Source of the DNA: Sphingomonas sp. R-74633
Lineage (GTDB): Bacteria; Pseudomonadota; Alphaproteobacteria; Sphingomonadales; Sphingomonadaceae
Assembly: GCF_013416555.1 (NCBI RefSeq)
Contig: NZ_JACCFG010000003.1
Coordinates: 310,001 to 374,000, forward strand
DNA length: 64,000 nt
Direction: 5' to 3'
The notes under the pieces are model-generated. The model did no database searches. It was not told the origin of the DNA and worked only from the letters and a program-made list of their open reading frames with translations. Shown here piece by piece: positions 17,267-25,374 of this stretch. The translations under genes and the position numbers were made by a program. The first letter of the stretch is position 1. Each line of letters starts with the position of its first letter.

Positions 17267-18078
17267 CCGCCCTTTCCGGAACCGCCCTGATCACCGGCGC
17301 ATCGGCCGGCATCGGCGCAATCTATGCCGATCGGCTAGCGAAGCGCGGCTGCGACCTCATCCTTGCCGCACGCAATGGCGAACGCCTCGAACAGGTCGCG
17401 TCGCACATCCGGCGTACAACCGGCGTGTCGGTCGAGATCATCGCCGTCGACCTGGGGACGCCGACCGGCCAGCGGCTGCTGGCGGATCGCCTGCGCGACG
17501 ACGCGCGCATCACCATGCTCGTCAACAATGCCGGCTTCGGCTCGACCGCGCCTTTTCTCGACTCCGATCCGGACGTGATGGCGCAGATGATCGAGCTCAA
17601 CGTCGCGGCGGTGGCGCGCCTCGCCAATGCCGCCGCCAAGGCATTCGCCGCAAGGCAGGAGGGCACGATCATCAACATGGCCTCGATCGCCGCGATCGCG
17701 CCGCGCATCCTGAACGGCGTCTATGGCGGCACCAAAGCCTTTGTCCTGGCGCTCAGCCAGTCGCTCCATGAGGAACTCGCGCCGAAGGGCGTGCGCGTAC
17801 AGGTGGTGCTACCCGGCGCTACCGCGACGGACTTCTGGGCGATATCGGGCACGGCGGTAGAAACTCTGCCGCAGCACATCGTCATGTCGCCCGGGGCAGT
17901 GGTCGATGCCGCGCTTGCCGGGCTCGACCTGGGCGAGCTGGTCACCATCCCTTCGCTGCCAGACACCGCGGATTGGCACGCCGCCGACGGCGCACGCGAA
18001 GCGCTGCTCCCCAACCTGTCACGCGTGAGCCCGGCAGCGCGCTACGGCCTTGACGGCGATCCGGGCACCGAAGCCTGA
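17263..18078 (+). CDS. SDR family NAD(P)-dependent oxidoreductase
   Basis: The 271-aa protein is a classical short-chain dehydrogenase. The nucleotide motif is TGASAGIG (residues about 10-17), NNAGFG follows at about 87, catalytic Ser is in NMASIAA and the YxxxK pair in VYGGTK. It ends with a variable substrate-binding tail. The substrate is unknown. GTG 17263 overlaps the kinase stop codon, so the two genes are translationally coupled, an unusual pairing of sensor kinase and dehydrogenase. Confidence 0.88.
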   Translation: MTALSGTALITGASAGIGAIYADRLAKRGCDLILAARNGERLEQVASHIRRTTGVSVEIIAVDLGTPTGQRLLADRLRDDARITMLVNNAGFGSTAPFLDSDPDVMAQMIELNVAAVARLANAAAKAFAARQEGTIINMASIAAIAPRILNGVYGGTKAFVLALSQSLHEELAPKGVRVQVVLPGATATDFWAISGTAVETLPQHIVMSPGAVVDAALAGLDLGELVTIPSLPDTADWHAADGAREALLPNLSRVSPAARYGLDGDPGTEA

Positions 18079-18103
18079 CGCCGGGCGAGACGATCGTATC
18101 GGC

Positions 18104-18120
18104 GATACCTTGGTCCAATC
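18104..18120 (+). promoter_or_regulatory. putative response-regulator site C
   Basis: GATACCTTGGTCCAATC matches the minus-strand reading of site E (26004-26020) at 15 of 17 positions. In both, CCCGAG follows five nucleotides further on. It lies 75 nt upstream of the MBL-fold gene start at 18195. Confidence 0.55.
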
Positions 18121-18194
18121 AAATTCCCGAGAGCACCGCATATTTGCCTTCCATGACCCGGGCCGAAGCGGCGAGCGGGCGAGAGGAGTGAGCG

Positions 18195-19226
18195 ATGATA
18201 TTGCGCCCGACATTGCTGGCGATGGCCGCGCTCTGCGGCATCCTGGGAACCGCGCCCTGTGAGGCGCAAGCGCAGGCCGGCGCCCCCTATCGCGACATGC
18301 CGGCGATAGCGCCGATCGGCGTGCGGCCGGATCGCTATCTGCCTGTTCCCGAGACAGCAAAGGGGCCGCCCATCGATCCCGCGAAGGGCTATCGCATCCA
18401 GGAGCTGGGACGCGGCCTCTATCTGGTCACCGACAATGCCTATCAGTCGATGTTCCTGGTCTATGAGACCGGCGTCGTAGTGGTCGATGCGCCGCCCGGA
18501 TATGCGCAGCACATCCGCGCCGCGATCGCCGAAGTCACCGACCGGCCGATCACCCATGTCATCTACAGTCACTCGCATACCGACCATATCGGCGGCGTGA
18601 ATGCGCTGGGCGGCCATCCGATCCTGATCGCGCAGGAGGAAACCAAACGCCTGCTCGCGCGCGACGGCGATCCGGAACGGCCGCTGCCCACGGTGACCTT
18701 CAAGGATCGCTACACGCTCAAGCTCGGCAGCCAGCGGCTCGAGCTCAGCTATCACGGCGTGGCGCACGAACCCGGCAATATCTTCATCTACGCCCCCGAA
18801 CAGCGCGTGCTGATGGTCGTGGACATGGTGTTCCCCGGCTGGATGCCGTGGCGCCGCTTCGCCGTCGCACACGATGTGCCGGGCTATTTCGAGCAGATCG
18901 CCGCGATCGACCGGGTGCCGTTCGACACGTTCGTCGGCGGTCATGTCAGCCGCGTCGGCACGCATGCCGACGTCGCGGTGCAGCTCGCATTCATGGCCGA
19001 CCTAAAGGCAGCGGCCTCGACGGCGCTCAAGACGACCGAGATCGGCGGAGAGATGGATCCCGCCGACAAGGCGAACCCTTGGGCGGTGTTCGACAATTAT
19101 ATCGATCGCGTCGTGGTCCAGTGCGTCAACACGCTGACCCCGAAGTGGCAATCCAGGCTGGCCGGGTTCGACGTCTACGTCTGGGACCAATGCTACGCGA
19201 TGGAACAGAGCCTGCGCATCGATTGA
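18195..19226 (+). CDS. secreted MBL-fold metallo-hydrolase
   Basis: The 343-aa protein has a signal peptide (MILRPTLLAMAALCGILGTAPCEAQAQAG) and a metallo-beta-lactamase fold. The zinc motif HSHTDHIGG (HxHxDH) is at about residues 124-132, with further ligands in YHGVAHEPGNIF and VVDMVFPG and a GGHVSRVG loop near the end. It presumably hydrolyses an ester, lactone or thioester in the periplasm. Motif site C precedes it. The ATG follows GAGAGGAGTG. It is the first gene of a run with an SDR and an enoyl-CoA hydratase homologue. Confidence 0.87.
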   Translation: MILRPTLLAMAALCGILGTAPCEAQAQAGAPYRDMPAIAPIGVRPDRYLPVPETAKGPPIDPAKGYRIQELGRGLYLVTDNAYQSMFLVYETGVVVVDAPPGYAQHIRAAIAEVTDRPITHVIYSHSHTDHIGGVNALGGHPILIAQEETKRLLARDGDPERPLPTVTFKDRYTLKLGSQRLELSYHGVAHEPGNIFIYAPEQRVLMVVDMVFPGWMPWRRFAVAHDVPGYFEQIAAIDRVPFDTFVGGHVSRVGTHADVAVQLAFMADLKAAASTALKTTEIGGEMDPADKANPWAVFDNYIDRVVVQCVNTLTPKWQSRLAGFDVYVWDQCYAMEQSLRID

Positions 19227-19269
19227 GTGCGCGGCTCTCCAATTCATCCCCCTTTTCCAGGAGCATATC

Positions 19270-19980
19270 ATGAGCAACGAACGCAAGGTCGCCGTCGTCA
19301 CCGGCGGATCGCAGGGCATCGGCGCCGCGCTGGTGCAGGCCTATCTCGAGCGCGGCTACCGCGTGGTGGCCACGTCGCGGTCGATCGCACCATCCAACAA
19401 TCCCGACCTGCTGACCGTCGCGGGCGATATAGGCGATCCCGCGACAGGGCCCAAAGTGATCGCCCAGGCGCTCGCGCGCTTCGGCCGCATCGATACGCTG
19501 GTCAACAATGCCGGCATCTTCGTGGCCGCGCCGTTCACCGGCTACACGGCGGAGCAATATGCGCAGGTCGTCGCCACCAATCTCAACGGCTTCTTCTTCA
19601 CCACCCAGGCCGCGATCGCCGCGATGGAGGCGGGCGACGGCGGCCACGTCGTCAGCATCACCACCGCGCTGGTCGACCAGCCGCTCTCGGCCGTCCCGTC
19701 GGTGCTTGCCTCGCTCTCCAAGGGCGGGATCGCCGCCGCGTCGAAGAGCCTCGCAATCGAATATGCCACGCGCGGCATCCGCGTGAACACGGTCGCGCCC
19801 GGCGTGATCCGTACGCCGATGCATCCGCCCGAAACGCATGACGCGCTTGCGGCGCTCCACCCGGTCGGGCGGCTGGGCGAGATATCGGAGATCGTGCAGG
19901 CCGTGCTCTATCTCGAATCCGCCGACTTCGTGACCGGCGAATCCATTCATGTCGATGGCGGCCAGGCCGCCGGCCACTGA
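19270..19980 (+). CDS. SDR-family protein lacking the catalytic tyrosine
   Basis: The 236-aa protein has the SDR nucleotide motif TGGSQGIG and NNAGIF. The active-site segment, however, reads VPSVLASLSKGG: the position four before the conserved Lys, normally Tyr, is Ala (codon GCC). The C-terminal VTGESIHVDGGQAAGH is typical of FabG-like enzymes. The fold is therefore clear, but normal SDR redox chemistry is doubtful unless another residue replaces Tyr. ATG 19270 is preceded by CCAGGAGC. It sits between the MBL-fold and crotonase-like genes. Confidence 0.85.
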   Translation: MSNERKVAVVTGGSQGIGAALVQAYLERGYRVVATSRSIAPSNNPDLLTVAGDIGDPATGPKVIAQALARFGRIDTLVNNAGIFVAAPFTGYTAEQYAQVVATNLNGFFFTTQAAIAAMEAGDGGHVVSITTALVDQPLSAVPSVLASLSKGGIAAASKSLAIEYATRGIRVNTVAPGVIRTPMHPPETHDALAALHPVGRLGEISEIVQAVLYLESADFVTGESIHVDGGQAAGH

Positions 19981-19995
19981 TCGAGGAACGAGCCG

Positions 19996-20826
19996 ATGCC
20001 GAACCAGATCCAGCTCGCCACGCCGGCGCCAGGCTATTTGCGGGCGACGTTCCTCAATCCTCCGATCAACCTGGTCGATCCGGATACGATCGGAGAGCTC
20101 TCGGCGCTGGTGACGCGGCTGGAAAACGATGCCGAAACCAGGGTGATCGTGTTCGACAGCGGCGATCCCGACTTCTTCCTCGCCCATTATGACGTCCTTG
20201 CCGACAAGGCCAAGACGGCGGCGATGGCGAAGGGGCCGACGGGAATGCATCCCTGGCTCGATGTGCTGGTCAGGATAAGTCGCGCGCCGGTGGTCTCGAT
20301 CGCATCGATCCGGGGCCGGGCGCGCGGCGCCGGTAGCGAATTCGCCCTCGCTTGCGACATCCGCTTCGCCAGCGCCGAGAAGGCGATACTGGGCCAGTTC
20401 GAAGTCGGTGTCGGCGCAGTGCCGGGCGGCAATCCGATGGCGCGTCTCGCCGGGCTGGTGGGCCGCGGACGCGCGCTCGAGATCATCCTTGGCGCCGACG
20501 ACTTCCCCGGCGAACTGGCGGCGCGCTACGGCTATGTGAACCGGGCGCTGCCCGACGCCGAGCTCGACGCATTCGTCGATCGCTTCGCACGCCGGCTGGC
20601 CGGCTTCGACAAGGCCGCGCTGGCCGAGGCCAAGCAGTTCGTCGACCAGACGTCACTGCCCGACGACGCCCTGTTCCCGCCGGCGCTGGACCAGTTCTTC
20701 CGCTCTACAGCGCGCCCGGAGACCAGGGCGCGGATGGCGCGGCTGCTGGAGGCGGGGCTGCAAACCCGATCGGATGTCGAACTTCGCCTGGGCAACCATG
20801 TGGCGGGCGAGAGCGGCGGCCGCTGA
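19996..20826 (+). CDS. enoyl-CoA hydratase/isomerase (crotonase) family protein
   Basis: The 276-aa protein has the crotonase fold. The oxyanion-hole segment is SIRGRARGAGSEFALACDIRFAS, followed by GQFEVGVGAVPGGNPMARLAGLVGRGRALEIILGADDF with one of the usual catalytic Glu positions. The C-terminal helices are also typical. It would act on an acyl-CoA; the substrate is unknown. It starts 15 nt after the SDR stop behind GAGGAACGAG, so the two are in one operon with the MBL-fold gene. Confidence 0.85.
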   Translation: MPNQIQLATPAPGYLRATFLNPPINLVDPDTIGELSALVTRLENDAETRVIVFDSGDPDFFLAHYDVLADKAKTAAMAKGPTGMHPWLDVLVRISRAPVVSIASIRGRARGAGSEFALACDIRFASAEKAILGQFEVGVGAVPGGNPMARLAGLVGRGRALEIILGADDFPGELAARYGYVNRALPDAELDAFVDRFARRLAGFDKAALAEAKQFVDQTSLPDDALFPPALDQFFRSTARPETRARMARLLEAGLQTRSDVELRLGNHVAGESGGR

Positions 20827-20870
20827 CCGCCTGTCCGTATGGATATCGCTCGCCAGCCAGCCTCGGGCAC

Positions 20871-20892
20871 GATGCCAAAGTATCTATAGACC
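20871..20892 (-). promoter_or_regulatory. putative response-regulator site D
   Basis: Read on the minus strand it contains GATACTTTGGCATC preceded by GGTCTATA. It is the closest relative of site A (18/22). It lies 72 nt before the epoxide hydrolase start at 20964, in a 137-nt intergenic stretch. Confidence 0.5.
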
Positions 20893-20963
20893 ATAGTGCA
20901 ATCGCAATCCGGCCCTCGCGGTCAGATGTCTCCTCTCGAACATTGCAGCAGAGGGACTTCGTC

Positions 20964-22304
20964 ATGACACCGATATTCTCGTATCTGAACCGGCGCTTCT
21001 TCGTCAGCTCTTCCCTGCTCGGCTCGCTGGGCCTGTTGATGCCGGCCATGGCACATGGCGGGCTTGCGGGATCGGGAAGCACCGGCACCGGCGCAGTACC
21101 CGCCGCTTCACCGGTGGCACGCACCCCGAGCGCGGCAGATATCCGGCCATTCAAATACCGGGCCTCCGAGGAGGCGCTGCGGGACCTCAAGCAGCGGGTC
21201 AGAGCGACGCGCTGGCCGAGCCGCGAGTTGGTTAGCGACGATACCCAGGGCGTGCGGCTCGAGACGATGCGGAAGCTCGCCGACTATTGGGCCGATGGCT
21301 ATGACTGGCGGAAGGCCGAGGCCAACCTCAACCAATATCCCCAGTTCGTCACGACCATCGACGGCGTCGACATCCACTTCATTCACGTCAAGTCGAAGCA
21401 CGCCAATGCCCTGCCGGTGATCATCACCCATGGCTGGCCCGGCTCGGTGATCGAGCAGCTGAAGATGATCAAGCCGCTGACCGACCCGACCGCCTATGGC
21501 GGCACCGCTGCCGATGCGTTCGACGTCGTGATCCCGTCAATCCCCGGCTATGGCTTCTCCGCCAAGCCGACCGAGCTCGGCTGGGATCCGCAGCGGATCG
21601 CGCGCGCCTGGGCGGTGCTGATGCAGCGGCTCGGCTATTCGCGCTATGTCGCGCAAGGCGGCGACTGGGGCGACGCGATCAACGAGCAGATGGCGCTGCA
21701 GAAGCCGCAGGGCCTGCTCGCGATCCACACCAACATGCCGGGGACCCTGCCCGACAACATCTCCGCAGCACTCTCCGGCGGCCCCGCGCCGACCGGCCTT
21801 TCGGGCGACGAGCTCTATGCCTGGAACCAGCTCGACTTCTTCTACAAGAACCGCGTCGGCTATGCGTCGGAAATGGGCGCGCGGCCGCAGACGCTCTACG
21901 GGCTGGACGACTCCCCGATCGCGCTTGCGGCCTGGATGATCGACCATGACCCGCAGAGCCAGAAGCTCATCAACCGGGTTTTCAACGGCGGCCGCGAAGG
22001 CCTGTCGCGCGACGACATCCTCGACAACATCACCCTCTACTGGCTGACCGGGACCGGTCTCTCTTCGGGTCGGCTGTTCTGGGAAAGCAAGCTGGCGTTC
22101 TTCGCGCCGAAGGGCGTCACCATCCCGGTGGCGGTGAGCGCCTTCCCCGACGAGATCTACACCGCGCCGGAAAGCTGGACGCGCAAGGCGTTCCCCAACC
22201 TGCTTTTCTACAAGCGCCACGACAAGGGCGGCCATTTCGCAGCCTGGGAGCAGCCCCAGCTGCTCACTGCGGATCTGCGCGAGAGCTTCCGGTCGCTGCG
22301 CTGA
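20964..22304 (+). CDS. epoxide hydrolase (EHN-domain, exported)
   Basis: The 446-aa protein has an N-terminal leader with twin Arg (YLNRRFFVSSSLLGSLGLL), suggesting Tat or Sec export. The epoxide-hydrolase N-terminal domain follows (RPFKYRASEEALRDLKQRVRATRWPSREL), then an alpha/beta-hydrolase core with ITHGWPGSV, nucleophile Asp in VAQGGDWGDA and catalytic His in KGGHFAAWEQP. This is the architecture of microsomal-type epoxide hydrolases. ATG 20964 is chosen because the leader starts there, behind GAGGGAC; the frame runs open upstream into the crotonase gene. Confidence 0.9.
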   Translation: MTPIFSYLNRRFFVSSSLLGSLGLLMPAMAHGGLAGSGSTGTGAVPAASPVARTPSAADIRPFKYRASEEALRDLKQRVRATRWPSRELVSDDTQGVRLETMRKLADYWADGYDWRKAEANLNQYPQFVTTIDGVDIHFIHVKSKHANALPVIITHGWPGSVIEQLKMIKPLTDPTAYGGTAADAFDVVIPSIPGYGFSAKPTELGWDPQRIARAWAVLMQRLGYSRYVAQGGDWGDAINEQMALQKPQGLLAIHTNMPGTLPDNISAALSGGPAPTGLSGDELYAWNQLDFFYKNRVGYASEMGARPQTLYGLDDSPIALAAWMIDHDPQSQKLINRVFNGGREGLSRDDILDNITLYWLTGTGLSSGRLFWESKLAFFAPKGVTIPVAVSAFPDEIYTAPESWTRKAFPNLLFYKRHDKGGHFAAWEQPQLLTADLRESFRSLR

Positions 22305-22315
22305 GCTCCCCCCGG

Positions 22316-22345
22316 GGCCGGGCGTGCTTTAGAGCGCGCCCGGCC
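22316..22345. terminator. GC-rich hairpin between convergent genes
   Basis: GGCCGGGCG pairs with CGCCCGGCC around a short central loop, located between the convergent epoxide hydrolase and alpha/beta hydrolase genes. It lacks a good U-tract, so its termination strength is uncertain. Confidence 0.5.
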
Positions 22346-22357
22346 TTGCTCATCCGG

Positions 22358-23215
22358 CTATCGCAATCGGCGATCGAGGAAGTCCAGCACCAGGCCGGCG
22401 ACTTGTTCCGGCTTTTCGTCGAGCGCGAAGTGACCGGCATCGAGCAGGTGGATCTCCGCATCGGGCACATCGGCCGCATAGGCAAGCGCACCCGGTACGA
22501 GGAAGGACGGATCATGCTGCCCCCATAGAACCAGCAGTGGCGGCTGGTGCGCCCGCAGCCACGCCTGCCAGGTGGGATAGGCCGCCACGTTGGTCCGGTA
22601 GTCGTATAGGAGATCGGCCTGGATCGCGCGTTGCCCGGGCCGGGACAGCATCGCAAACTCGTCGGTCCAGCTGTCCGGATCGTAGCGTTCCGGATGCGGG
22701 CTGTTGCCGATATGGCGCTGCCGCGCACCCTCGAGCGACACGAATGCGTCGACTTCTTCCGTGTGGGTCGCGCGATCGCGCCAATAGTGCGCGATCCTCG
22801 CCCATTTAGGCCCCAGGCCCTCCAGATAGGCATTGGCGTTCTGGACGATGATTGCCTGCATGCTGGCCGGATTGCGCAGGGCGAGCCGGAAGCCGACCGG
22901 CCCGCCATAATCCTGCATGCACAACGCATAGCGCTCGATCCCGAGCACTCGCAGCAGGCCCTCGACGGTCGCGGCGAGGTGATCGAAGGTATAGGCATAG
23001 TCGGCCGGCGGCGGCGCGGTACTGTGACCGAAGCCCGGATAGTCGGGCGCGATGACATGGTAGCGCTCCGCCAGTTGCGGAAGCAGCGGCGTCCACATCC
23101 GCGATGAAGACGGATAGCCATGGAGCAGGACGATGGTCGGTGCGTCGCGGGGCCCGGCTTCGCGGTAGAAGATCTGCAGCCCGTCCACCTCAGCGCAATG
23201 GAAGGTGACGGTCAT
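22358..23215 (-). CDS. alpha/beta hydrolase with Asp nucleophile (epoxide hydrolase/dehalogenase-like)
   Basis: The 285-aa protein shows VLLHGYPSSSRMW (oxyanion region), PDYPGFGHS, and a nucleophile elbow CMQDYGGPVG with Asp instead of Ser. The catalytic acid lies in WGQHDPSF and His in DAGHFALDE. An Asp nucleophile is characteristic of haloalkane dehalogenases, haloacetate dehalogenases and soluble epoxide hydrolases. It is cytoplasmic. It heads away from the epoxide hydrolase and lies 6 nt after a DUF3237 gene, so it is in a three-gene minus-strand operon. Confidence 0.88.
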   Translation of the reverse strand: MTVTFHCAEVDGLQIFYREAGPRDAPTIVLLHGYPSSSRMWTPLLPQLAERYHVIAPDYPGFGHSTAPPPADYAYTFDHLAATVEGLLRVLGIERYALCMQDYGGPVGFRLALRNPASMQAIIVQNANAYLEGLGPKWARIAHYWRDRATHTEEVDAFVSLEGARQRHIGNSPHPERYDPDSWTDEFAMLSRPGQRAIQADLLYDYRTNVAAYPTWQAWLRAHQPPLLVLWGQHDPSFLVPGALAYAADVPDAEIHLLDAGHFALDEKPEQVAGLVLDFLDRRLR

Positions 23216-23221
23216 GCAGCC

Positions 23222-23695
23222 TCACCCTATCTCGTGGACGAAATAGACCGGCCCTTCGGGCAGGCGATGCCCGATGCCGACAGCGACAATGCGGTTGAGC
23301 CAGGCATAGCGAGGATCGGCCGTCGCGAAGCGCGGCAGGGTCCGGAAATAATAAGCCGCCGGATCGACCGTCTCTCCGCGGCCAAGCCTCGCCATCACCT
23401 CGGGCGGCCCGTGGCGCAGGCCGGAATAGATCATCGCGATCAGCGCGCCATCGTCGGTCTGCAGGACAATCCGCGCATCGAGCTCGATTACGCCGTCGGT
23501 TCGAACCGTCTGCCAGTCGGTGCCGCCCGGCAGCACCGTGCCGCGCAGCCGCGCGCCTTCAAAGGTGCCGCTTGGGATATTGCCGACGCGCCGCTCGCCG
23601 CCTGCTGGCCCACCGACCGTCAGCAACCCATCGACTGCGAGACGCATTTCGAAGAGTGGGCGGGTGTCCAGCGCCGGCATCACGTCGGGGGTCAT
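23222..23695 (-). CDS. DUF3237 family protein
   Basis: The 157-aa product matches DUF3237/UPF0311: PLFEMRLAVDGLLTVGGPAGGERRVGNIPSGTFEGARLRGTVLPGGTDWQ, then ELDARIVLQTDDGALIAMIYSGLRHGPPEV and a final YAWLNRIVAVGIGHR. Members form a beta-barrel and commonly sit in aromatic or xenobiotic catabolism clusters; no activity is established. ATG 23695 overlaps the tautomerase stop (ATGA), which fixes the start; upstream residues in the same frame are not family-like. Confidence 0.85.
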   Translation of the reverse strand: MTPDVMPALDTRPLFEMRLAVDGLLTVGGPAGGERRVGNIPSGTFEGARLRGTVLPGGTDWQTVRTDGVIELDARIVLQTDDGALIAMIYSGLRHGPPEVMARLGRGETVDPAAYYFRTLPRFATADPRYAWLNRIVAVGIGHRLPEGPVYFVHEIG

Positions 23696-23928
23696 TTCGG
23701 TTCGGCGGCGCGCTGTTCGCGATAATCGAGCACCGGCATTCCGCCCCATCCCCAATCCGCAGTGTCGACTTCCTGGATCACCACCCAGGTCCAGTCATGT
23801 GGCTTGCCCAGCACGTCGAACAGAACCTGACTCATGCCGCGAAAGATAGCCGCCTTCTGATCCGGGGTCATCCGGTCGGTACCCGGCTCCGTGCCTTCGC
23901 GGGTGAGCTGGACGGTGACGAAAGGCAT
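23692..23928 (-). CDS. 4-oxalocrotonate tautomerase family protein
   Basis: The 78-aa protein begins MPFVTVQLTREG, so Pro1 would be exposed after Met removal as the catalytic base of the tautomerase superfamily. GMSQVLFDVLGKPHDWTWVVIQEVDTADWGWGGMPV follows the family pattern. It is cytoplasmic and probably oligomeric. It is the first gene of a tautomerase-DUF3237-hydrolase operon on the minus strand, consistent with ring-cleavage or xenobiotic metabolism. The start is fixed by the Pro1 requirement. Confidence 0.9.
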   Translation of the reverse strand: MPFVTVQLTREGTEPGTDRMTPDQKAAIFRGMSQVLFDVLGKPHDWTWVVIQEVDTADWGWGGMPVLDYREQRAAEPK

Positions 23929-23996
23929 GGTCTTTTCTCCTGCGAACATTGTCTCGAGCGCTGCGCATGGCATCCACTGGAGCCCCGGGAAATTGG

Positions 23997-24007
23997 ACGA
24001 TGGTATC
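23997..24007 (-). promoter_or_regulatory. putative response-regulator site H1
   Basis: The minus strand reads GATACCATCGT, identical over 11 nt to the plus strand at 26036-26046 (site E2). It lies in the divergent intergenic region between the tautomerase (starts 23928) and the unknown gene at 24144, 69 nt from the former. Confidence 0.4.
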
Positions 24008-24037
24008 CACCGCGATGTCTTCGGCCCGGCGTCCGCC

Positions 24038-24050
24038 ACCAACACCAAAG
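24038..24050 (-). promoter_or_regulatory. putative response-regulator site H2
   Basis: The minus strand reads CTTTGGTGTTGGT, matching the CTTTGGTGTCGG end of site A except for one base. The ATA part of the core is not kept, so this is a weaker copy. It is in the same divergent intergenic region as H1. Confidence 0.3.
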
Positions 24051-24143
24051 CCCAATATTTCCGGCGCGCACGACGCCCCACCTCATGCCCGGACAACAAC
24101 CAGGGCAGCCCATTCCGTGCTGCCCCGATCGAGGAAGACCGGC

Positions 24144-24668
24144 ATGACCGACACAAAAATCGTGGATTCGAGCTTCACCGCAATCATCAATGCGCCGATC
24201 GAAAAGATCGACCTGCCCAGCTGGGCCTTCACTCTCCCTGACAAGGAATATCAGGGTTGCTCGCCTGCTCATGTCGCCGCGGGTTTCACGACGTCGCCGG
24301 AGGGCAAGCGGATGTCGATCAACGTCGAGATCATCGGCGGCAGCCTGATGGTGCAGCACTATGTCGAGACGCTCGGCGAGATGAACCACCTGATCCTCGA
24401 CTCCATCTCCGACGTGTTCACTCCCTCGGGCCGAACGACGATCCGCGTGGTGTGGGAACTCAGCGTCAAGGCGATTGACGACCGGACCTGCGAGTTCACC
24501 AATCATGTCCAGTCCTTCGCCACCGAGGACATGCTGACCCTGCTCGACCGCCAGGGAATCCCGTTCGACGTGTTCCGCACGCAGCGCCAGCCGATGTCGA
24601 TCGCGCACAACCAGGGCGAGACGCCGCTCTTCGCCGCCAGCATCGAGCGCGCGGCGCTGCGAAACTGA
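24144..24668 (+). CDS. hypothetical protein, possibly SRPBCC-like
   Basis: The 174-aa soluble protein has no signal peptide. The pattern of alternating strands (SFTAIINAPIEKID, RMSINVEIIGGSLMVQHYVETLGE, TTIRVVWELSVKAIDDRTCEFTNHVQSF) and a helix near the end suggests a lipocalin- or SRPBCC-type ligand-binding barrel. No catalytic motif is evident and I do not recognise the family. ATG 24144 is the start after GAGGAAGACC; an open frame extends upstream. It is divergent from the tautomerase operon and 27 nt before the isochorismatase-like gene, which it probably accompanies in an operon. Confidence 0.7.
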   Translation: MTDTKIVDSSFTAIINAPIEKIDLPSWAFTLPDKEYQGCSPAHVAAGFTTSPEGKRMSINVEIIGGSLMVQHYVETLGEMNHLILDSISDVFTPSGRTTIRVVWELSVKAIDDRTCEFTNHVQSFATEDMLTLLDRQGIPFDVFRTQRQPMSIAHNQGETPLFAASIERAALRN

Positions 24669-24695
24669 ACCGACAACCCCATCCGGAGGCGTTTT

Positions 24696-25322
24696 ATGTC
24701 ACGCCCAACCTATGTTCGGGAGACGACGGCGCTGCTGCTCGTCGACCCCTATAATGACTTCCTCGCCGACGGCGGCAAGGTATGGCCGCGCGTCCAGGCT
24801 GTCGCCGAGGAGGTCAATCTGATCGCCAACCTCAAGGCGATCGACGCCGCCGTCCGCAAGGCGGGGATCCAGGTCGTCATCGCCCCGCACCGCCGATGGG
24901 AACCTGGCGATTATGAAGGCTGGGATCATCCCAACCCGACCCAGCTCGCGATCATGCATCGCCACTCCTTCGCCCGCGGCGAATGGGGCGGTGACTGGTA
25001 TCCCGACCTGGCACCTCGGCCGGGCGACGTCGTCGCTGCAGAGCATTGGGCGCAGAGCGGCTTTGCCAACACCGATCTCGACCAGCAGCTCCGCCAGCGC
25101 GGGATCACCCACGTCATCCTGGTCGGCCTGCTGGCGAATACCTGCGTCGAGTCCACCGGGCGTTATGCGATGGAGATCGGCTATCATGTGACGCTGGTCC
25201 GCGACGCGACCGCGGCATTCTCGCAGGAGATGATGCACGCCGCGCACACGCTGAACGGGCCGACCTTCGCCCATGCGATCCTCAGCACCGCCGAACTTCT
25301 TCCCCTGTTGCCGGGAGCGTGA
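24696..25322 (+). CDS. isochorismatase-like cysteine hydrolase
   Basis: The 208-aa protein has the isochorismatase fold: ALLLVDPYNDFL with the catalytic Asp, and nucleophile Cys in VGLLANTCVESTGRYAMEIGYHVTLVRDATAAFS. The usual catalytic-Lys segment reads VAAEHWAQSGFANTDL, with His at the position expected for Lys, so the standard Asp-Lys-Cys triad is incomplete. This variant seems to define a subfamily. ATG follows CCGGAGGCG. The substrate is unknown; the context suggests hydrolysis of an amide or vinyl ether in the surrounding catabolic set. Confidence 0.85.
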   Translation: MSRPTYVRETTALLLVDPYNDFLADGGKVWPRVQAVAEEVNLIANLKAIDAAVRKAGIQVVIAPHRRWEPGDYEGWDHPNPTQLAIMHRHSFARGEWGGDWYPDLAPRPGDVVAAEHWAQSGFANTDLDQQLRQRGITHVILVGLLANTCVESTGRYAMEIGYHVTLVRDATAAFSQEMMHAAHTLNGPTFAHAILSTAELLPLLPGA

Positions 25323-25328
25323 CCCGGC

Positions 25329-25360
25329 GGCCCCGGGGCGCCACTCTCCGCCCCGGGGCC
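25329..25360. terminator. strong GC hairpin between convergent genes
   Basis: GGCCCCGGGGCG pairs perfectly with CGCCCCGGGGCC over 12 bp (8-nt loop) and is followed by AAAAC. It lies between the convergent isochorismatase-like gene (ends 25322) and the FMN reductase gene (ends 25375). On the minus strand the preceding run gives GTTTT before the stem. It is probably a bidirectional transcription stop. Confidence 0.6.
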
Positions 25361-25374
25361 AAAACCGCGCGGCC

